From: Pseudomonas entomophila
Lineage (GTDB): Bacteria > Pseudomonadota > Gammaproteobacteria > Pseudomonadales > Pseudomonadaceae
Direction: 5' to 3'
Assembly (NCBI RefSeq): GCF_018417595.1
Contig: NZ_CP070982.1
Coordinates: 5,259,001 to 5,323,000, forward strand
DNA: 64,000 nt
Part shown: positions 26,697 through 38,080 of the stretch, piece by piece
Layout of the letters: each line of letters starts with the position of its first letter
Numbering within the stretch: the first letter of the stretch is position 1
Position numbers and translations under genes: made by a program
The notes under the pieces: generated by a model
The model's database searches: none
Told to the model about the DNA's origin: nothing
The model's input: only the letters and a program-made list of their open reading frames with translations

Positions 26697-26772
26697 CCTG
26701 TGGGAGCGGGTTCACCCGCGAATGCAGCGGTGGCTTCACCATTGCATTCGCGGGTAAACCCGCTCCCACAGG
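26697..26772. repeat. REP pair with long loop (nadE/azurin)
   Basis: Outer arms CCTGTGGGAGCGGGTTCACC.. and complement, with inner extension GCGAATGCAGCGGTGGCTTC..CATTGCATTCGC. The same inner loop occurs at 28200-28275. It separates convergent nadE and azurin. Confidence 0.85.
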
Positions 26773-26791
26773 GTACTGCGTCAGGTTTTGA

Positions 26792-27244
26792 TTACTTGAC
26801 GATGACCTTGCCCTTCATCATCGAGATATGGCCCGGGAAGGTGCAGAAGAAGCTGTAGTCGCCACCGGCTTCCAGCTTGCTCGCATCGAATTTCACTTCG
26901 GTTTCTTTCTCAGGCGCGCCGATCATCTTGGTGTGGGCGATGATCGCGGCGTTGTCGGCCTTGATATAGTCCTTTTCCAGGCCCTGGGACATGCCTTCGG
27001 TGGCGATGCCCTGCATGTCGGCGGTCTTGCTGATCACCAGGTTGTGGCCCATGACGTTCTTCGGCAGGTTGCCGGAGTGGGTCAGTTTGACGGTGAACTC
27101 CTTGCAGCTCTTGTCGACCGTGATTTCCTTGGTGTTGAACGACATCTGGTCGGTCGAGTCGACAGTCACCGAACACTCGGCTGCGAAGACAGAGGCGCTG
27201 GCGAGGGTCAGCAGGGATACCGCTACAGCTTTCGCAAACATCAT
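26792..27244 (-). CDS. azu: Azurin precursor (blue copper protein)
   Basis: 150-residue precursor: signal peptide to about residue 21, mature protein starting AECSVTVDS. Type I copper ligands are His67 (MGHNLV), Cys134, His139 and Met143 in [13 protein letters not shown] disulfide Cys24-Cys47 is also in place. It is a periplasmic electron carrier. The ATG at 27244 (or 27241; ATGATG) is preceded by AAGGAG. An ANR/FNR-like box lies 60-73 bp upstream. Confidence 0.96.
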   Translation of the reverse strand: MMFAKAVAVSLLTLASASVFAAECSVTVDSTDQMSFNTKEITVDKSCKEFTVKLTHSGNLPKNVMGHNLVISKTADMQGIATEGMSQGLEKDYIKADNAAIIAHTKMIGAPEKETEVKFDASKLEAGGDYSFFCTFPGHISMMKGKVIVK

Positions 27245-27303
27245 GAATCTCCTTGGCAGGGGTTTATCAATTGCGAGTCTGCCTGAAACCGGAACGCCCG
27301 TCC

Positions 27304-27317
27304 CTGATATGGGTCAA
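27304..27317 (-). promoter_or_regulatory. ANR/FNR-like box upstream of azurin
   Basis: Minus strand TTGACCCATATCAG matches TTGAT-N4-ATCAA at 8 of 10 positions. Its centre is 66 bp upstream of the azurin start codon. Confidence 0.45.
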
Positions 27318-27356
27318 GGGGTGTCAAGTGGCCAGACAGTAGATTTGTTCAATGGA

Positions 27357-27366
27357 TTGTATACAA
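27357..27366. promoter_or_regulatory. Palindromic operator candidate
   Basis: Perfect palindrome TTGTATACAA inside a longer imperfect dyad (about 27352-27371). It lies between the divergent azurin gene and the 30-codon ORF. The form is typical of GntR-type operators; no regulator is identified. Confidence 0.35.
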
Positions 27367-27434
27367 CCAATCAAAGTGCACATCATGCCCTCTTACTGGA
27401 CGATGGGACAACCTCTCATTTAGGAGTAATTGCC

Positions 27435-27527
27435 ATGACCTTGAACAGCCTGATGTGCAGCCTGCTGGCTGCCTATGCCAGCGGTGCCAGTGGCGCGGCC
27501 GTCTGCGAGTTCGCCCGCCCCGAGTAA
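27435..27527 (+). CDS. Small ORF, 30 residues
   Basis: Reads MTLNSLMCSLLAAYASGASG and ten more residues ending EFARPE. A strong ribosome site (AGGAG, 8 bases upstream) supports translation. The middle is mildly hydrophobic (LMCSLLAAYASGASGAAV), so a tiny membrane peptide is possible. It sits 63 bp before the LOG-family gene and could be its leader. Not recognised. Confidence 0.45.
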   Translation: MTLNSLMCSLLAAYASGASGAAVCEFARPE

Positions 27528-27590
27528 TCAGCCCTTGGAAGCGACAGGCATGGGCCTTACCCTGTGCGCGCATGTAAAGGGAGATAAGCA

Positions 27591-28178
27591 ATGCCTGTAC
27601 GTTCCGTTTGTGTCTTCTGTGGCGCCAGCATCGGTGCCAACCCCGCCTACCGCGAAGCCGCCGTCGCCCTGGGCCAGGCCATCGCCCGCCGTGGCCTGAC
27701 GCTGGTATACGGCGGCGGCGCGGTGGGGCTGATGGGCACTGTCGCCGACGCCGCCCTGGCGGCCGGTGGCGAGGTCATCGGCATCATTCCCGAAAGCCTG
27801 ATGAACGCCGAGATCGGCCACAAGGGCCTGACCCGCCTGGAAGTGGTGGATGGCATGCACGCGCGCAAGGCGCGCATGGCCGAGCTCAGCGATGCCTTCA
27901 TCGCCCTGCCGGGTGGTCTGGGGACGCTGGAGGAACTGTTCGAGGTGTGGACCTGGGGGCAACTGGGCTATCACGCCAAGCCGCTGGGGTTGCTGGATGT
28001 GAACGGCTTCTACGAAAAACTGGGCGGGTTCCTCGACCACATCGTCGAGGAAGGTTTCGTGCGGCCGCAGCATCGGGCGATGCTGTTGCTCGGCCAGCAA
28101 CCGGAGGCGCTGCTGGAGGGGATGGACCGGTTCGAGTCGCCGGTGTTGCCGAAGTGGGTCGACAAGCAGCCGGATTGA
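27591..28178 (+). CDS. LOG-family (TIGR00730) nucleotide 5'-monophosphate phosphoribohydrolase
   Basis: 195-residue Rossmann-fold protein. GGGAVGLMG at residues 41-49 and the catalytic PGGLGTLEE at 107-115 define the LOG/lysine-decarboxylase-like family. The family cleaves cytokinin riboside monophosphate or other nucleoside monophosphates to base and ribose-5-phosphate. The ATG at 27591 follows GGGAGA. Annotation as lysine decarboxylase would be wrong; a role in nucleotide turnover is more likely. Confidence 0.88.
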   Translation: MPVRSVCVFCGASIGANPAYREAAVALGQAIARRGLTLVYGGGAVGLMGTVADAALAAGGEVIGIIPESLMNAEIGHKGLTRLEVVDGMHARKARMAELSDAFIALPGGLGTLEELFEVWTWGQLGYHAKPLGLLDVNGFYEKLGGFLDHIVEEGFVRPQHRAMLLLGQQPEALLEGMDRFESPVLPKWVDKQPD

Positions 28179-28199
28179 TCTTTTAAAGGCATGAATGAA

Positions 28200-28275
28200 C
28201 CTGTGGGAGCGGGCTCGCCCGCGAATGCTGTAGTGGCTTCACTATTGCATTCGCGGGCAAGCCCGCTCCCACAGG
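28200..28275. repeat. REP pair with long loop (LOG/ygiQ)
   Basis: Near copy of the 26697-26772 element: same arms and nearly the same internal GCGAATGC..GTGGCTTCAC..GCATTCGC loop. Confidence 0.85.
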
Positions 28276-28295
28276 GTTCTCTGCAGCCTTGAAGG

Positions 28296-30593
<2,298 letters not shown>

Positions 30594-30698
30594 GTCAGTG
30601 ACCGGTTCTAATGTGCAGGAAAATCGCGGGCGCGGAATATAGCACAAATTTTGACCAAATCCGACGGTGATGGTCGGATTCATCGAGAGCATGGAGAT

Positions 30699-30732
30699 CC
30701 CTGCAGGGGCGGGCTTGCCCGCGCCTGCAGGG
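30699..30732. repeat. Single REP-like hairpin
   Basis: CCCTGCAGG-GGCGGGCTTGCCCGC-GCCTGCAGGG; the core is REP-like with different flanks. 14 bp after the dnaB stop, it may terminate the minus-strand transcript. Confidence 0.6.
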
Positions 30733-30746
30733 TCCCCGGCCAGGTC

Positions 30747-32144
30747 TTATTCGTCGTCGTCGAAGTTGTACATGCCCGGCGCGAGGTTCTCGAAGCGGGT
30801 GTACTTGCCGATGAACGCCAGGCGCACGAAGCCGATGGGGCCGTTACGCTGCTTGCCAATGATGATTTCGGCCACGCCCTTGTGCTCGGTCTCGGGGTGA
30901 TACACCTCGTCGCGATACACGAACATGATCACGTCGGCGTCCTGCTCGATCGCACCGGATTCACGCAGGTCGGAGTTGACCGGGCGCTTGTTGGGGCGCT
31001 GCTCCAGGGAGCGGTTGAGCTGCGACAGGGCGATCACCGGGCAGTTGAACTCCTTCGCCAGCGCCTTGAGCGAGCGGGAGATCTCGGAAATCTCGTTGGT
31101 CCGGTTGTCACCGGCCGAACCCGGGATCTGCATCAACTGCAAGTAGTCGACCATGATCATGGCGATCTCGCCATGCTCACGGGCCAGTCGGCGGGTCCGC
31201 GCACGCATCTCCGAAGGGCTGATACCGGCCGTGTCGTCGATGAACAGCTTGCGATCATTGAGCAAGTTGACCGCCGACGTCAGGCGCGGCCAGTCATCGT
31301 CGTCCAGCTGACCGGAACGCACCTTGGTCTGGTCGATGCGGCCGAGGGACGAGAGCATACGCATGATCAGCGATTCACCGGGCATCTCGAGGGAGAACAC
31401 CAGCACCACCTTGTCGCTGCGCAACACGGCGTTTTCCACCAGGTTCATGGCGAAGGTGGTCTTGCCCATCGACGGACGGCCCGCAACGATGATCAGGTCG
31501 GCCGCCTGCAGGCCGCTGGTCTTTTCGTCCAGGTCGGTGAAACCGGTGGAAACACCGGTAATGTCGCTGTCGGAGTTGAACAGTGTGTCAATGCGGTCGA
31601 TGGCCATGGTCAACAGCTCGTTGACCCCCACCGGACCACCGGTCTTCGGCCGCGCCTCGGCGATCTGGAAGATCTGCCGCTCGGCGTCGTCGAGGATTTC
31701 CTCGGCGTTGCGCCCCTGCGGGTTGAAGGCGTTGTCGGCGATGTCGGTACTGATGCTGATCAGTTGGCGCAATGTGGCACGCTCGCGAATGATCGCAGCG
31801 TAGGCCTTGATGTTGGCCACCGACGGGGTGTTCTTGGCCAGTTCGGCGAGGTAGGCCAGGCCGCCTACTTGCGTGGACACGCCTTCCTTGTCCAACTGCT
31901 CGTGCAGGGTCACCACATCGAACGGCTGGTTCGCATCCACCAGCTTGTGGATGGCGCGGAAGATCAGGCGGTGGTCATGCCGGTAGAAATCGCCATCCGA
32001 CACCTGGTCCAGCACCCGCTCCCAGGCGTTGTTGTCCAGCATCAGGCCACCGAGCACGGCCTGTTCGGCCTCGATGGAATGCGGCGGCACCTTCAGGGCG
32101 GCGGTTTGCAGGTCGAGCTGTTCGGGATGGGTGATCTCGTTCAT
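30747..32144 (-). CDS. dnaB: Replicative DNA helicase DnaB
   Basis: 465-residue hexameric helicase that unwinds DNA at the replication fork. The N-terminal primase-interaction domain (PPHSIEAEQAVLGGLMLDN) is followed by the RecA-like core with Walker A AGRPSMGKTTFAMN (about residues 215-228), LVFSLEMPGESL and the Walker B region IAMIMVDYLQLM. The start at 32144 (MNEITHPEQLDLQ) is the family start. No intein is present. It follows the rplI operon, separated by a terminator. Confidence 0.95.
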   Translation of the reverse strand: MNEITHPEQLDLQTAALKVPPHSIEAEQAVLGGLMLDNNAWERVLDQVSDGDFYRHDHRLIFRAIHKLVDANQPFDVVTLHEQLDKEGVSTQVGGLAYLAELAKNTPSVANIKAYAAIIRERATLRQLISISTDIADNAFNPQGRNAEEILDDAERQIFQIAEARPKTGGPVGVNELLTMAIDRIDTLFNSDSDITGVSTGFTDLDEKTSGLQAADLIIVAGRPSMGKTTFAMNLVENAVLRSDKVVLVFSLEMPGESLIMRMLSSLGRIDQTKVRSGQLDDDDWPRLTSAVNLLNDRKLFIDDTAGISPSEMRARTRRLAREHGEIAMIMVDYLQLMQIPGSAGDNRTNEISEISRSLKALAKEFNCPVIALSQLNRSLEQRPNKRPVNSDLRESGAIEQDADVIMFVYRDEVYHPETEHKGVAEIIIGKQRNGPIGFVRLAFIGKYTRFENLAPGMYNFDDDE

Positions 32145-32169
32145 GGCCACGAAAAAATTCTGGAAGATG

Positions 32170-32212
32170 AAAAAGACAAAGGGCACGGCCTGTTCAGAAC
32201 AGGACCGTGCCC
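32170..32212 (-). terminator. Terminator of the rpsF-rplI operon
   Basis: On the minus strand GGGCACGG-T-CCTGTTCTGAACAGG-CCGTGCCC forms a 15-bp stem (one bulge), followed by TTTGTCTTTTTC. Confidence 0.88.
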
Positions 32213-32257
32213 GATGTTAACCGCCCGGCCCCCGAGGGGCCAGCCGATCAGCGCAGC

Positions 32258-32704
32258 TTAGGCAGCTACGACAACCACGCGTACGGTGGCTTCAACATCG
32301 CTGTGCAGGTGCACGGCTACGTCGTATTCGCCAACCTGACGGATGGTGCCGTTCGGCAGACGAACTTCAGCCTTGGCCACTTCAACGCCGGAGGCGGTCA
32401 GGGCGTCAGCGATGTCGTGGGTGCCGATCGAACCGAACAGCTTGCCTTCGTCGCCAGCGGTGGCAGTGATGGTCACTTCCAGCTCGGCCAGTTGGGCAGC
32501 GCGGCTTTCAGCCGAAGCTTTCTTCTCGGCTGCTGCTTTTTCCAGCTCGGCGCGGCGCTCTTCGAACGCGGCCAGGTTGGCGGCGTTGGCAACGGTGGCC
32601 TTGCCGAACGGCAGCAGGTAGTTACGGCCGTAACCGGCCTTAACGTTTACTTTGTCGCCCAGGTTGCCCAGGTTGGCGACTTTTTCCAGCAGGATCAGTT
32701 CCAT
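32258..32704 (-). CDS. rplI: Large ribosomal subunit protein bL9
   Basis: 148 residues, full length. The N-terminal RNA-binding domain [30 protein letters not shown] contains the bL9 signature. It is joined by the long central helix ([20 protein letters not shown]) to the C-terminal domain. Last gene of the rpsF-rpsR-DUF2232-rplI operon. Confidence 0.97.
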   Translation of the reverse strand: MELILLEKVANLGNLGDKVNVKAGYGRNYLLPFGKATVANAANLAAFEERRAELEKAAAEKKASAESRAAQLAELEVTITATAGDEGKLFGSIGTHDIADALTASGVEVAKAEVRLPNGTIRQVGEYDVAVHLHSDVEATVRVVVVAA

Positions 32705-32724
32705 TTGGTAAAACCTCTTAACTT

Positions 32725-33591
32725 TTAACCTTCACCGTTCGCGGAGTCGTCACCCTGTGAAGGGGACTTGCGACCGCGAAAATCAAACAGGCTGTCGACA
32801 ATGGCCAAAACCACGAGCAACGGATAAATCAGCTGCATGAGCAGCGGCAGCGTCACGTACAGCCCCACCAGCCAGAAACCGGCCAGTCGCCCTTGTGCCA
32901 CCAGCCCATGAACCAGGGCGAGGGCAGCGAGCAGCAGTACCAGGCTTGATGCCGATGCCAGCACGATGAACTGCGACCCGAGGAACGGGCCCAGCACCAT
33001 CAGCGACACCAGCGCCAGCATCGATACTGGCGGCAGCCTCACGTCGCGGAACTCGCGACCGAAACCACCGGGGTTGTACAACTCGGCTTGCCAGTAGCGC
33101 GCCAGCATCAAAGCCACCACGCTGAACAACTGCAGCATCACCGCACTGGAAGCGACCAGCAAAGGGCCGATCAGCTCACCAGGCAACACTGGCTTACCCT
33201 CGAACTGCGGCAGGGCTTTTTCAAGCGCCTTGGCCAGCACCTCGAAAGTCTCGCGCAGCGCCACGTCCAGGATCAGGCCGTAGACCAGGCCTAATACGAT
33301 GCTGGACAGCAGCACCCGGTTCCAGGAATGCCCGGCACGCAACAAAGCGGCCAGCCCCAGCGTCCCCAACAGCACCAGCAAGGTGCTCGGTTCGCCGAAG
33401 AACCACATGGCCAGCGCCGGCAAAAGGCCCCAGGCGATGACCGATGACGCGTCCTTGAACCCACGCCGCAGGAACACCAGGCTCCCGGCGGCTGCACTCA
33501 ACCAGAACAGCAGCGGCAGTACCGCGCTGATGACCACCACGAGGGTGGCCTGCACACGACCGCGCATGATGAAACCCGCTAACGCTCGCAT
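32725..33591 (-). CDS. DUF2232 (YybS-like) membrane protein in ribosomal operon
   Basis: 288-residue polytopic membrane protein with about eight hydrophobic segments; the YybS/DUF2232 family. Pseudomonads carry it between rpsR and rplI, as here (35 bp after rpsR, 20 bp before rplI). A short basic C-terminus ([17 protein letters not shown]) faces the cytoplasm. Function is unknown. Confidence 0.85.
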   Translation of the reverse strand: MRALAGFIMRGRVQATLVVVISAVLPLLFWLSAAAGSLVFLRRGFKDASSVIAWGLLPALAMWFFGEPSTLLVLLGTLGLAALLRAGHSWNRVLLSSIVLGLVYGLILDVALRETFEVLAKALEKALPQFEGKPVLPGELIGPLLVASSAVMLQLFSVVALMLARYWQAELYNPGGFGREFRDVRLPPVSMLALVSLMVLGPFLGSQFIVLASASSLVLLLAALALVHGLVAQGRLAGFWLVGLYVTLPLLMQLIYPLLVVLAIVDSLFDFRGRKSPSQGDDSANGEG

Positions 33592-33626
33592 GCTTATCCC
33601 TTGCTACTTAAGTCGACGACCCGGTC

Positions 33627-33857
33627 TCAGCGGCCGTGGCTGTCGGTGTAGGGCAGCAGGGCCAGGAAGCGGGCGCGCTTGATAGCGGTGGCCAGCTGAC
33701 GCTGATAACGAGCTTTGGTACCGGTGATGCGGCTTGGAACGATCTTGCCGGTTTCGGATACGTAAGCTTTCAGGGTGTTGAGATCTTTGAAGTCGATCTC
33801 TTTCACGTCTTCAGCAGTGAAGCGGCAGAATTTACGACGACGGAAGAAACGTGCCAT
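33627..33857 (-). CDS. rpsR: Small ribosomal subunit protein bS18
   Basis: 76 residues, full length: [20 protein letters not shown], then the conserved [20 protein letters not shown] and [20 protein letters not shown]. Binds 16S rRNA with bS6, whose gene is immediately upstream. Confidence 0.97.
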   Translation of the reverse strand: MARFFRRRKFCRFTAEDVKEIDFKDLNTLKAYVSETGKIVPSRITGTKARYQRQLATAIKRARFLALLPYTDSHGR

Positions 33858-33885
33858 GTGATTGGCTCCTCAAAAGGTCCGTGGA

Positions 33886-34311
33886 TTACTCGTCAGCGTT
33901 ATCGCTGTTGTCGCTGTCATTGCTGTCGTCGCCTTCGGCGCCATCAGCATGCTCAGGACGTTCGCGACGCTCACGGCGCTCGCTGCGGTTCTCTTCGGCC
34001 TTGAGCATCTCGGACGGGCCGGTAACGGCTTCGTCGCGACGGATGACCAGGTTACGGATCACGGCATCGTTGTAGCGGAAGTTGTCTTCCAGCTCGGCCA
34101 GGGCCTTGCCGGTGCACTCAACGTTCAGCATCACGTAGTGAGCCTTGTGAACATTGTTGATTGCGTAGGCCAGTTGACGACGGCCCCAGTCTTCCAGGCG
34201 GTGGATCTTGCCACCGTCTTCTTCGATCAGCTTGGTGTAACGCTCAACCATGCCGCCGACTTGCTCGCTCTGGTCCGGGTGAACCAGGAAGATGATTTCG
34301 TAATGACGCAT
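33886..34311 (-). CDS. rpsF: Small ribosomal subunit protein bS6
   Basis: 141 residues. [20 protein letters not shown] start, core [20 protein letters not shown], and a long acidic tail rich in Asp/Ser/Asn ([14 protein letters not shown]) typical of gamma-proteobacterial S6. It is the site of RimK-type glutamate addition in some bacteria. First gene of the operon; the ATG has AAGGAG. Confidence 0.97.
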   Translation of the reverse strand: MRHYEIIFLVHPDQSEQVGGMVERYTKLIEEDGGKIHRLEDWGRRQLAYAINNVHKAHYVMLNVECTGKALAELEDNFRYNDAVIRNLVIRRDEAVTGPSEMLKAEENRSERRERRERPEHADGAEGDDSNDSDNSDNADE

Positions 34312-34333
34312 GAATGCTCCTTACGGGTTAGTA

Positions 34334-34356
34334 GTCTGCCAGCAACCTGGTCAGAC
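34334..34356 (-). promoter_or_regulatory. Hairpin in the rpsF leader (possible S6:S18 autoregulatory site)
   Basis: Minus-strand leader RNA can form GUCUG-A-CCAG-GUUG-CUGG-CAGAC followed by ACUACUAACCCGU and the ribosome site. Many bacteria regulate rpsF-rpsR through a leader structure bound by S6:S18; whether this hairpin is that element is not proven. Confidence 0.4.
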
Positions 34357-34431
34357 AAGGAGTGAATGACACTGTATGACTTGCCCTAGCGAGAAGGCAC
34401 ATGCGCGCCTGCCTGCTCGGCAAGGGGCGCA

Positions 34432-34460
34432 ATTGTAGAGAAGGCCGGAGGGACAAGCAA
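34432..34460 (-). promoter_or_regulatory. Sigma70 promoter of the rpsF operon
   Basis: Minus strand TTGCTT (34460-34455), 17-bp spacer, TACAAT (34437-34432). The start would be near 34425, giving a leader of about 115 bases that contains the hairpin. Confidence 0.6.
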
Positions 34461-34502
34461 GGAGATTGGCGAATATTTGAACAATCAAGCATAGGGCATT
34501 CA

Positions 34503-34587
34503 TGTAGGAGCGGCTTTAGCCGCGATCACCCGCAAAGCGGGTGCCAGACACCGCGATGCCTGAATCGCGGCTAAAGCCGCTCCTACA
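34503..34587. repeat. REP pair (GCGGCTTTAGCCGC subtype)
   Basis: Arms 34503-34525 and 34565-34587 enclose the ATCACCCGCAAAGCGGGTG hairpin. It lies 17 bp downstream of rlmB (minus strand), before the rpsF promoter. Confidence 0.83.
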
Positions 34588-34604
34588 CGAGTCAACGCCA
34601 GCTC

Positions 34605-35348
34605 TCAGATTTTCTGGCGCTGGCGCACGGCCTCGAACAAGCACACCCCGGTTGCCACCGAGACGTTGAGGCTGCTGACGCTGCCCGCCATCGGCAGCTT
34701 GACCAGGAAGTCGCAGTGCTCGCGGGTCAGGCGACGCATGCCCTTGCCTTCGGCACCCATGATCATCACCAGCGGGCCGGTCAGGTCCTGCTGGTAGATC
34801 TCCTGCTCGGCCTCGCCCGCGGTACCTACCACCCAAAGGCCACGCTGCTGGAGCTTTTCCAGGGTGCGGGACAGGTTGGTCACGGCCACCAGCGGAATCA
34901 CTTCCGCGGCGCCGCAGGCCACCTTGCGCACCACGGCGGTCAGGCTCGCGGACTTATCCTTGGGGATCACCACGGCGGTGGCACCGGCAGCATCGGCAGT
35001 GCGCAGGCAAGCGCCGAGATTGTGCGGATCGGTGACACCATCGAGCACCAGGATCAGCGGCGGCGTTTCGGTGCGTTCGAGCAATTCCTCGAGCATCAAT
35101 TCGCCCCACACCTGGCTCGGGCTCACCTCGGCGACCACTCCCTGGTGCACGCCCTCGACCCAGGCGTCGAGCTCACGGCGCTCGGCCTGCCCGACCTGGA
35201 CGCGGTTTTCCGCGGCCAGGGCCAGCAAAGCCTGGATGCGAGGCTCGCTGCGCCCCTCGGACAGCCAGATCTGCTTCACGCGCTTGGGATGGTGCTGCAG
35301 CAGTGCCTGCACGGCATGCACACCGTAGATCTTTTCCAGCTGACTCAT
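34605..35348 (-). CDS. rlmB: 23S rRNA (guanosine-2'-O)-methyltransferase RlmB
   Basis: 247-residue SPOUT methyltransferase that methylates Gm2251 in 23S rRNA. The N-terminal RNA-recognition domain (KIYGVHAVQALLQHHPKRVK) is followed by the trefoil-knot motifs DPHNLGACLRTADAAGATAV, IMGAEGKGMRRLT and SVSSLNVSVATGVCLFEA. It overlaps the rnr stop by 4 bp, so the two are translated together. Confidence 0.95.
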   Translation of the reverse strand: MSQLEKIYGVHAVQALLQHHPKRVKQIWLSEGRSEPRIQALLALAAENRVQVGQAERRELDAWVEGVHQGVVAEVSPSQVWGELMLEELLERTETPPLILVLDGVTDPHNLGACLRTADAAGATAVVIPKDKSASLTAVVRKVACGAAEVIPLVAVTNLSRTLEKLQQRGLWVVGTAGEAEQEIYQQDLTGPLVMIMGAEGKGMRRLTREHCDFLVKLPMAGSVSSLNVSVATGVCLFEAVRQRQKI

Positions 35349-37918
35349 GACTTGCTCTTGCCCTTACGTGGCGCGCCGGACTTCGACGGCCCCTTGCGAT
35401 GCTTGGTCTTGCCCGAAGCCTTGGCGCCCTTCTCGGCTTTGCCGCCAGCGTGGGCACTGTGCTTGGCATCGCTCATCAGGGCCTTTTTCATCTCGCGGCT
35501 CTTGCGCACCTCGGCGTTACGCTGAACGGCGTCTTTCGGGAAGTATGCCTCGGCGGTTTCGCCCTTGCGGCTGCGCGGCTTGGGCGAGATCTTCGCTTCG
35601 GTCGCGGGCGCGGCCTGTGCCGCTGGTTCCGCCGACGCTGCGCGCGGCTTGCGGCCGACCGGCGCATTGACGGCGGCTTCGGACATTTCGAAATCGATCT
35701 TGCGCTGCTCGAGGTCGACGCGCATGACCTTGACCTCGACCGTGTCGCCCAGGCGGAAGCTGCGCCCGCTGCGCTCGCCGGACAGGCGGTGGTGCACAGG
35801 GTCGAAATGGTAGTAGTCGCCCGGCAGGGCGCTGACGTGCACCAGGCCTTCGACGTAGATGTCGGTCAGTTCGATGAACAGGCCGAAACCGGTCACCGCG
35901 GTGATCACGCCCGGGAAGGTCTCGCCCACACGATCACGCATGTACTCGCACTTGAGCCAGTTGACCACGTCGCGGGTGGCCTCGTCGGCACGGCGTTCGG
36001 TCATCGAGCACTGCTCGCCCATCTGGTCGAGGGTGTTCTCGTCGTAAGGGTAGATGCGCGCCTTGGGGATGCTCATGGCGCCGGCGCGCTTGACGTGCGG
36101 CGTGTCGATCTTCGAGCGAATCACGCTGCGGATGGCGCGGTGCACCAGCAGGTCCGGATAGCGACGGATCGGCGAGGTGAAGTGGGTGTAGGCCTCGTAG
36201 TTCAGGCCGAAGTGGCCATTGTTCTCGACGCTGTACACCGCCTGGCTCAGCGAGCGCAGCATGACGGTCTGGATCAGGTGGAAGTCCGGGCGACCGGCGA
36301 TGCTCGCCAGCAGCTGCTGGTAGTCCTTGGGCGATGGATCCTTGCCCTTGTGCAGGGTCAGGCCCAGCTCGCCGAGGAAGGCGCGCAGCTTTTCCAGGCG
36401 CTCAGGCGGCGGGCCGTCGTGCACGCGGTACAGCGAAGGCACGTTGTGCTTCTGCAGGAACTCGGCGGTGGCGACGTTGGCCGCCAGCATGCATTCCTCG
36501 ATCAGCTTGTGGGCGTCGTTGCGCACGGTCGGGCGAATTTCGTCGATCTTGCGGTCTTCGCCGAAGATGATGCGGGTTTCCTGAGTCTCGAAATCGATGG
36601 CGCCACGGGTGTGACGGGCATCGACCAGCACCTTGTACAGGTTGTACAGGTTCTTCAGGTCCGGCAGGACCTCCTTGTACTCCTCGCGCAGCGCCTTGCC
36701 CTCACGGGTGCGGGCGTGCTCGAGCATGCTGCTGACCTTGTTGTAGGTCAGGCGGGCATGGGAATGGATCACCCCTTCGTAGAACTGGTAGTCGACCATC
36801 TGGCCGGCCTTGTTCATGGTCATCTCGCAGACCATGGCCAGGCGATCGACGTGCGGGTTCAGCGAGCACAGGCCGTTGGACAGCTCCTCGGGCAGCATGG
36901 GTACCACGCGCTCGGGGAAGTACACCGAGTTGCCGCGCTGCTGGGCCTCGACGTCCAGGGCCGAGCCCAGGCGCACGTAGCTGGACACGTCGGCGATCGC
37001 CACGTACAGGCGCCAGCCGCCGGAGAACAGGCGCAGCTTGCCCAGGGGTTCGCAGTAGACCGCGTCGTCGAAGTCGCGGGCGTCCTCGCCGTCGATGGTG
37101 ACGAAGGGCAGGTGGCGCAGGTCGATGCGCTTCTCTTTGTCCTTCTCCTCGACTTCGGAGCGGAACTTGCGCGCTTCCTTGATCACCTCCTGCGGCCAGA
37201 CATGCGGGATGTCATAGCTGCGCAGGGCGATGTCGATTTCCATGCCCGGCGCCATGTAGTTGCCGATGACCTCGACCACGTCGCCCTGGGGCTGGAAGCG
37301 TGGGGTCGGCCAATGGGTGATCTTGATCGACACGAACTGGCCGATCTTGGCGCCGCCATTGCGACCGGCAGTCACCAGCACTTCCTGCTGGATCTTCGGA
37401 TTGTCCGGGGTCACATAGCCGATGCCGCCCTCTTCGAAGTAGCGGCCGACCACGCTTTCGTGGGCACGGGAGATGATTTCGACCAGCACGCCTTCGCGGC
37501 GGCCGCGGCGATCGACGCCGGACACCCGGGCCAGGCCGCGGTCACCGTCGAACACCAGGCGCATCTGTGCCGGGCTGAGGAACAGGTCTTCACTGCCGTC
37601 GTCGGGAATCAGGAAGCCGAAGCCGTCACGGTGGCCGGACACGCGGCCGCAGATCAGGTCGAGCTTGTCTACCGGGGCATAGGTGCCGCGCCGGGTATAG
37701 ATAAGCTGGCCATCGCGCTCCATGGCACGCAGGCGGCGGCGCAGGGCTTCGATCTGGTCTTCTTCATAAAGACCGAACTCTTCAGCCAGCTGTTCGCGTG
37801 CGGCCGGTTCGCCACGGTCGGCGAGGCGCTGCAGGATCAGCTCACGGCTGGGGATAGGGTTGTCGTATTTTTCCGCTTCGCGAGCGGCCTCGGGATCGAG
37901 GGATTGCCAATCGGCCAT
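35345..37918 (-). CDS. rnr: Ribonuclease R
   Basis: 857-residue 3'-5' exoribonuclease able to degrade structured RNA. It has an N-terminal winged helix (RELILQRLADRGEPAAREQL), cold-shock domains, an RNB catalytic domain starting at VTIDGEDARDFDDAVY (about residues 273-288), the AYTHFTSPIRRYPDLLVHRA motif, and an S1 domain (MRDRVGETFPGVITAVTGFG). A ~120-residue Lys/Arg/Ala-rich tail ends the protein. Transcribed with rlmB. Confidence 0.96.
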   Translation of the reverse strand: MADWQSLDPEAAREAEKYDNPIPSRELILQRLADRGEPAAREQLAEEFGLYEEDQIEALRRRLRAMERDGQLIYTRRGTYAPVDKLDLICGRVSGHRDGFGFLIPDDGSEDLFLSPAQMRLVFDGDRGLARVSGVDRRGRREGVLVEIISRAHESVVGRYFEEGGIGYVTPDNPKIQQEVLVTAGRNGGAKIGQFVSIKITHWPTPRFQPQGDVVEVIGNYMAPGMEIDIALRSYDIPHVWPQEVIKEARKFRSEVEEKDKEKRIDLRHLPFVTIDGEDARDFDDAVYCEPLGKLRLFSGGWRLYVAIADVSSYVRLGSALDVEAQQRGNSVYFPERVVPMLPEELSNGLCSLNPHVDRLAMVCEMTMNKAGQMVDYQFYEGVIHSHARLTYNKVSSMLEHARTREGKALREEYKEVLPDLKNLYNLYKVLVDARHTRGAIDFETQETRIIFGEDRKIDEIRPTVRNDAHKLIEECMLAANVATAEFLQKHNVPSLYRVHDGPPPERLEKLRAFLGELGLTLHKGKDPSPKDYQQLLASIAGRPDFHLIQTVMLRSLSQAVYSVENNGHFGLNYEAYTHFTSPIRRYPDLLVHRAIRSVIRSKIDTPHVKRAGAMSIPKARIYPYDENTLDQMGEQCSMTERRADEATRDVVNWLKCEYMRDRVGETFPGVITAVTGFGLFIELTDIYVEGLVHVSALPGDYYHFDPVHHRLSGERSGRSFRLGDTVEVKVMRVDLEQRKIDFEMSEAAVNAPVGRKPRAASAEPAAQAAPATEAKISPKPRSRKGETAEAYFPKDAVQRNAEVRKSREMKKALMSDAKHSAHAGGKAEKGAKASGKTKHRKGPSKSGAPRKGKSKS

Positions 37919-38080
37919 CAGAAGGGGTTCACCTTGGGGTATATAGATATGAATTCTGGCATAGGCGTATTGAAACCGGAAATGTCAGCCTTGGACAGCC
38001 CCGGCAGCACGTCCATCGCGCGGCAATAGGCCCACGGAATCAACAAGTTGAATTTTTTGAAATTTTTTTCGTTCGGGGGC

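Noticed and set aside
27591..28178. Lysine decarboxylase
   Set aside because: PGGxGTxxE is the LOG phosphoribohydrolase motif; no PLP-binding lysine region is present.
35399..38029. 876-codon plus-strand frame
   Set aside because: Antisense shadow of rnr produced by high GC third positions; no ribosome site and the composition is not protein-like.
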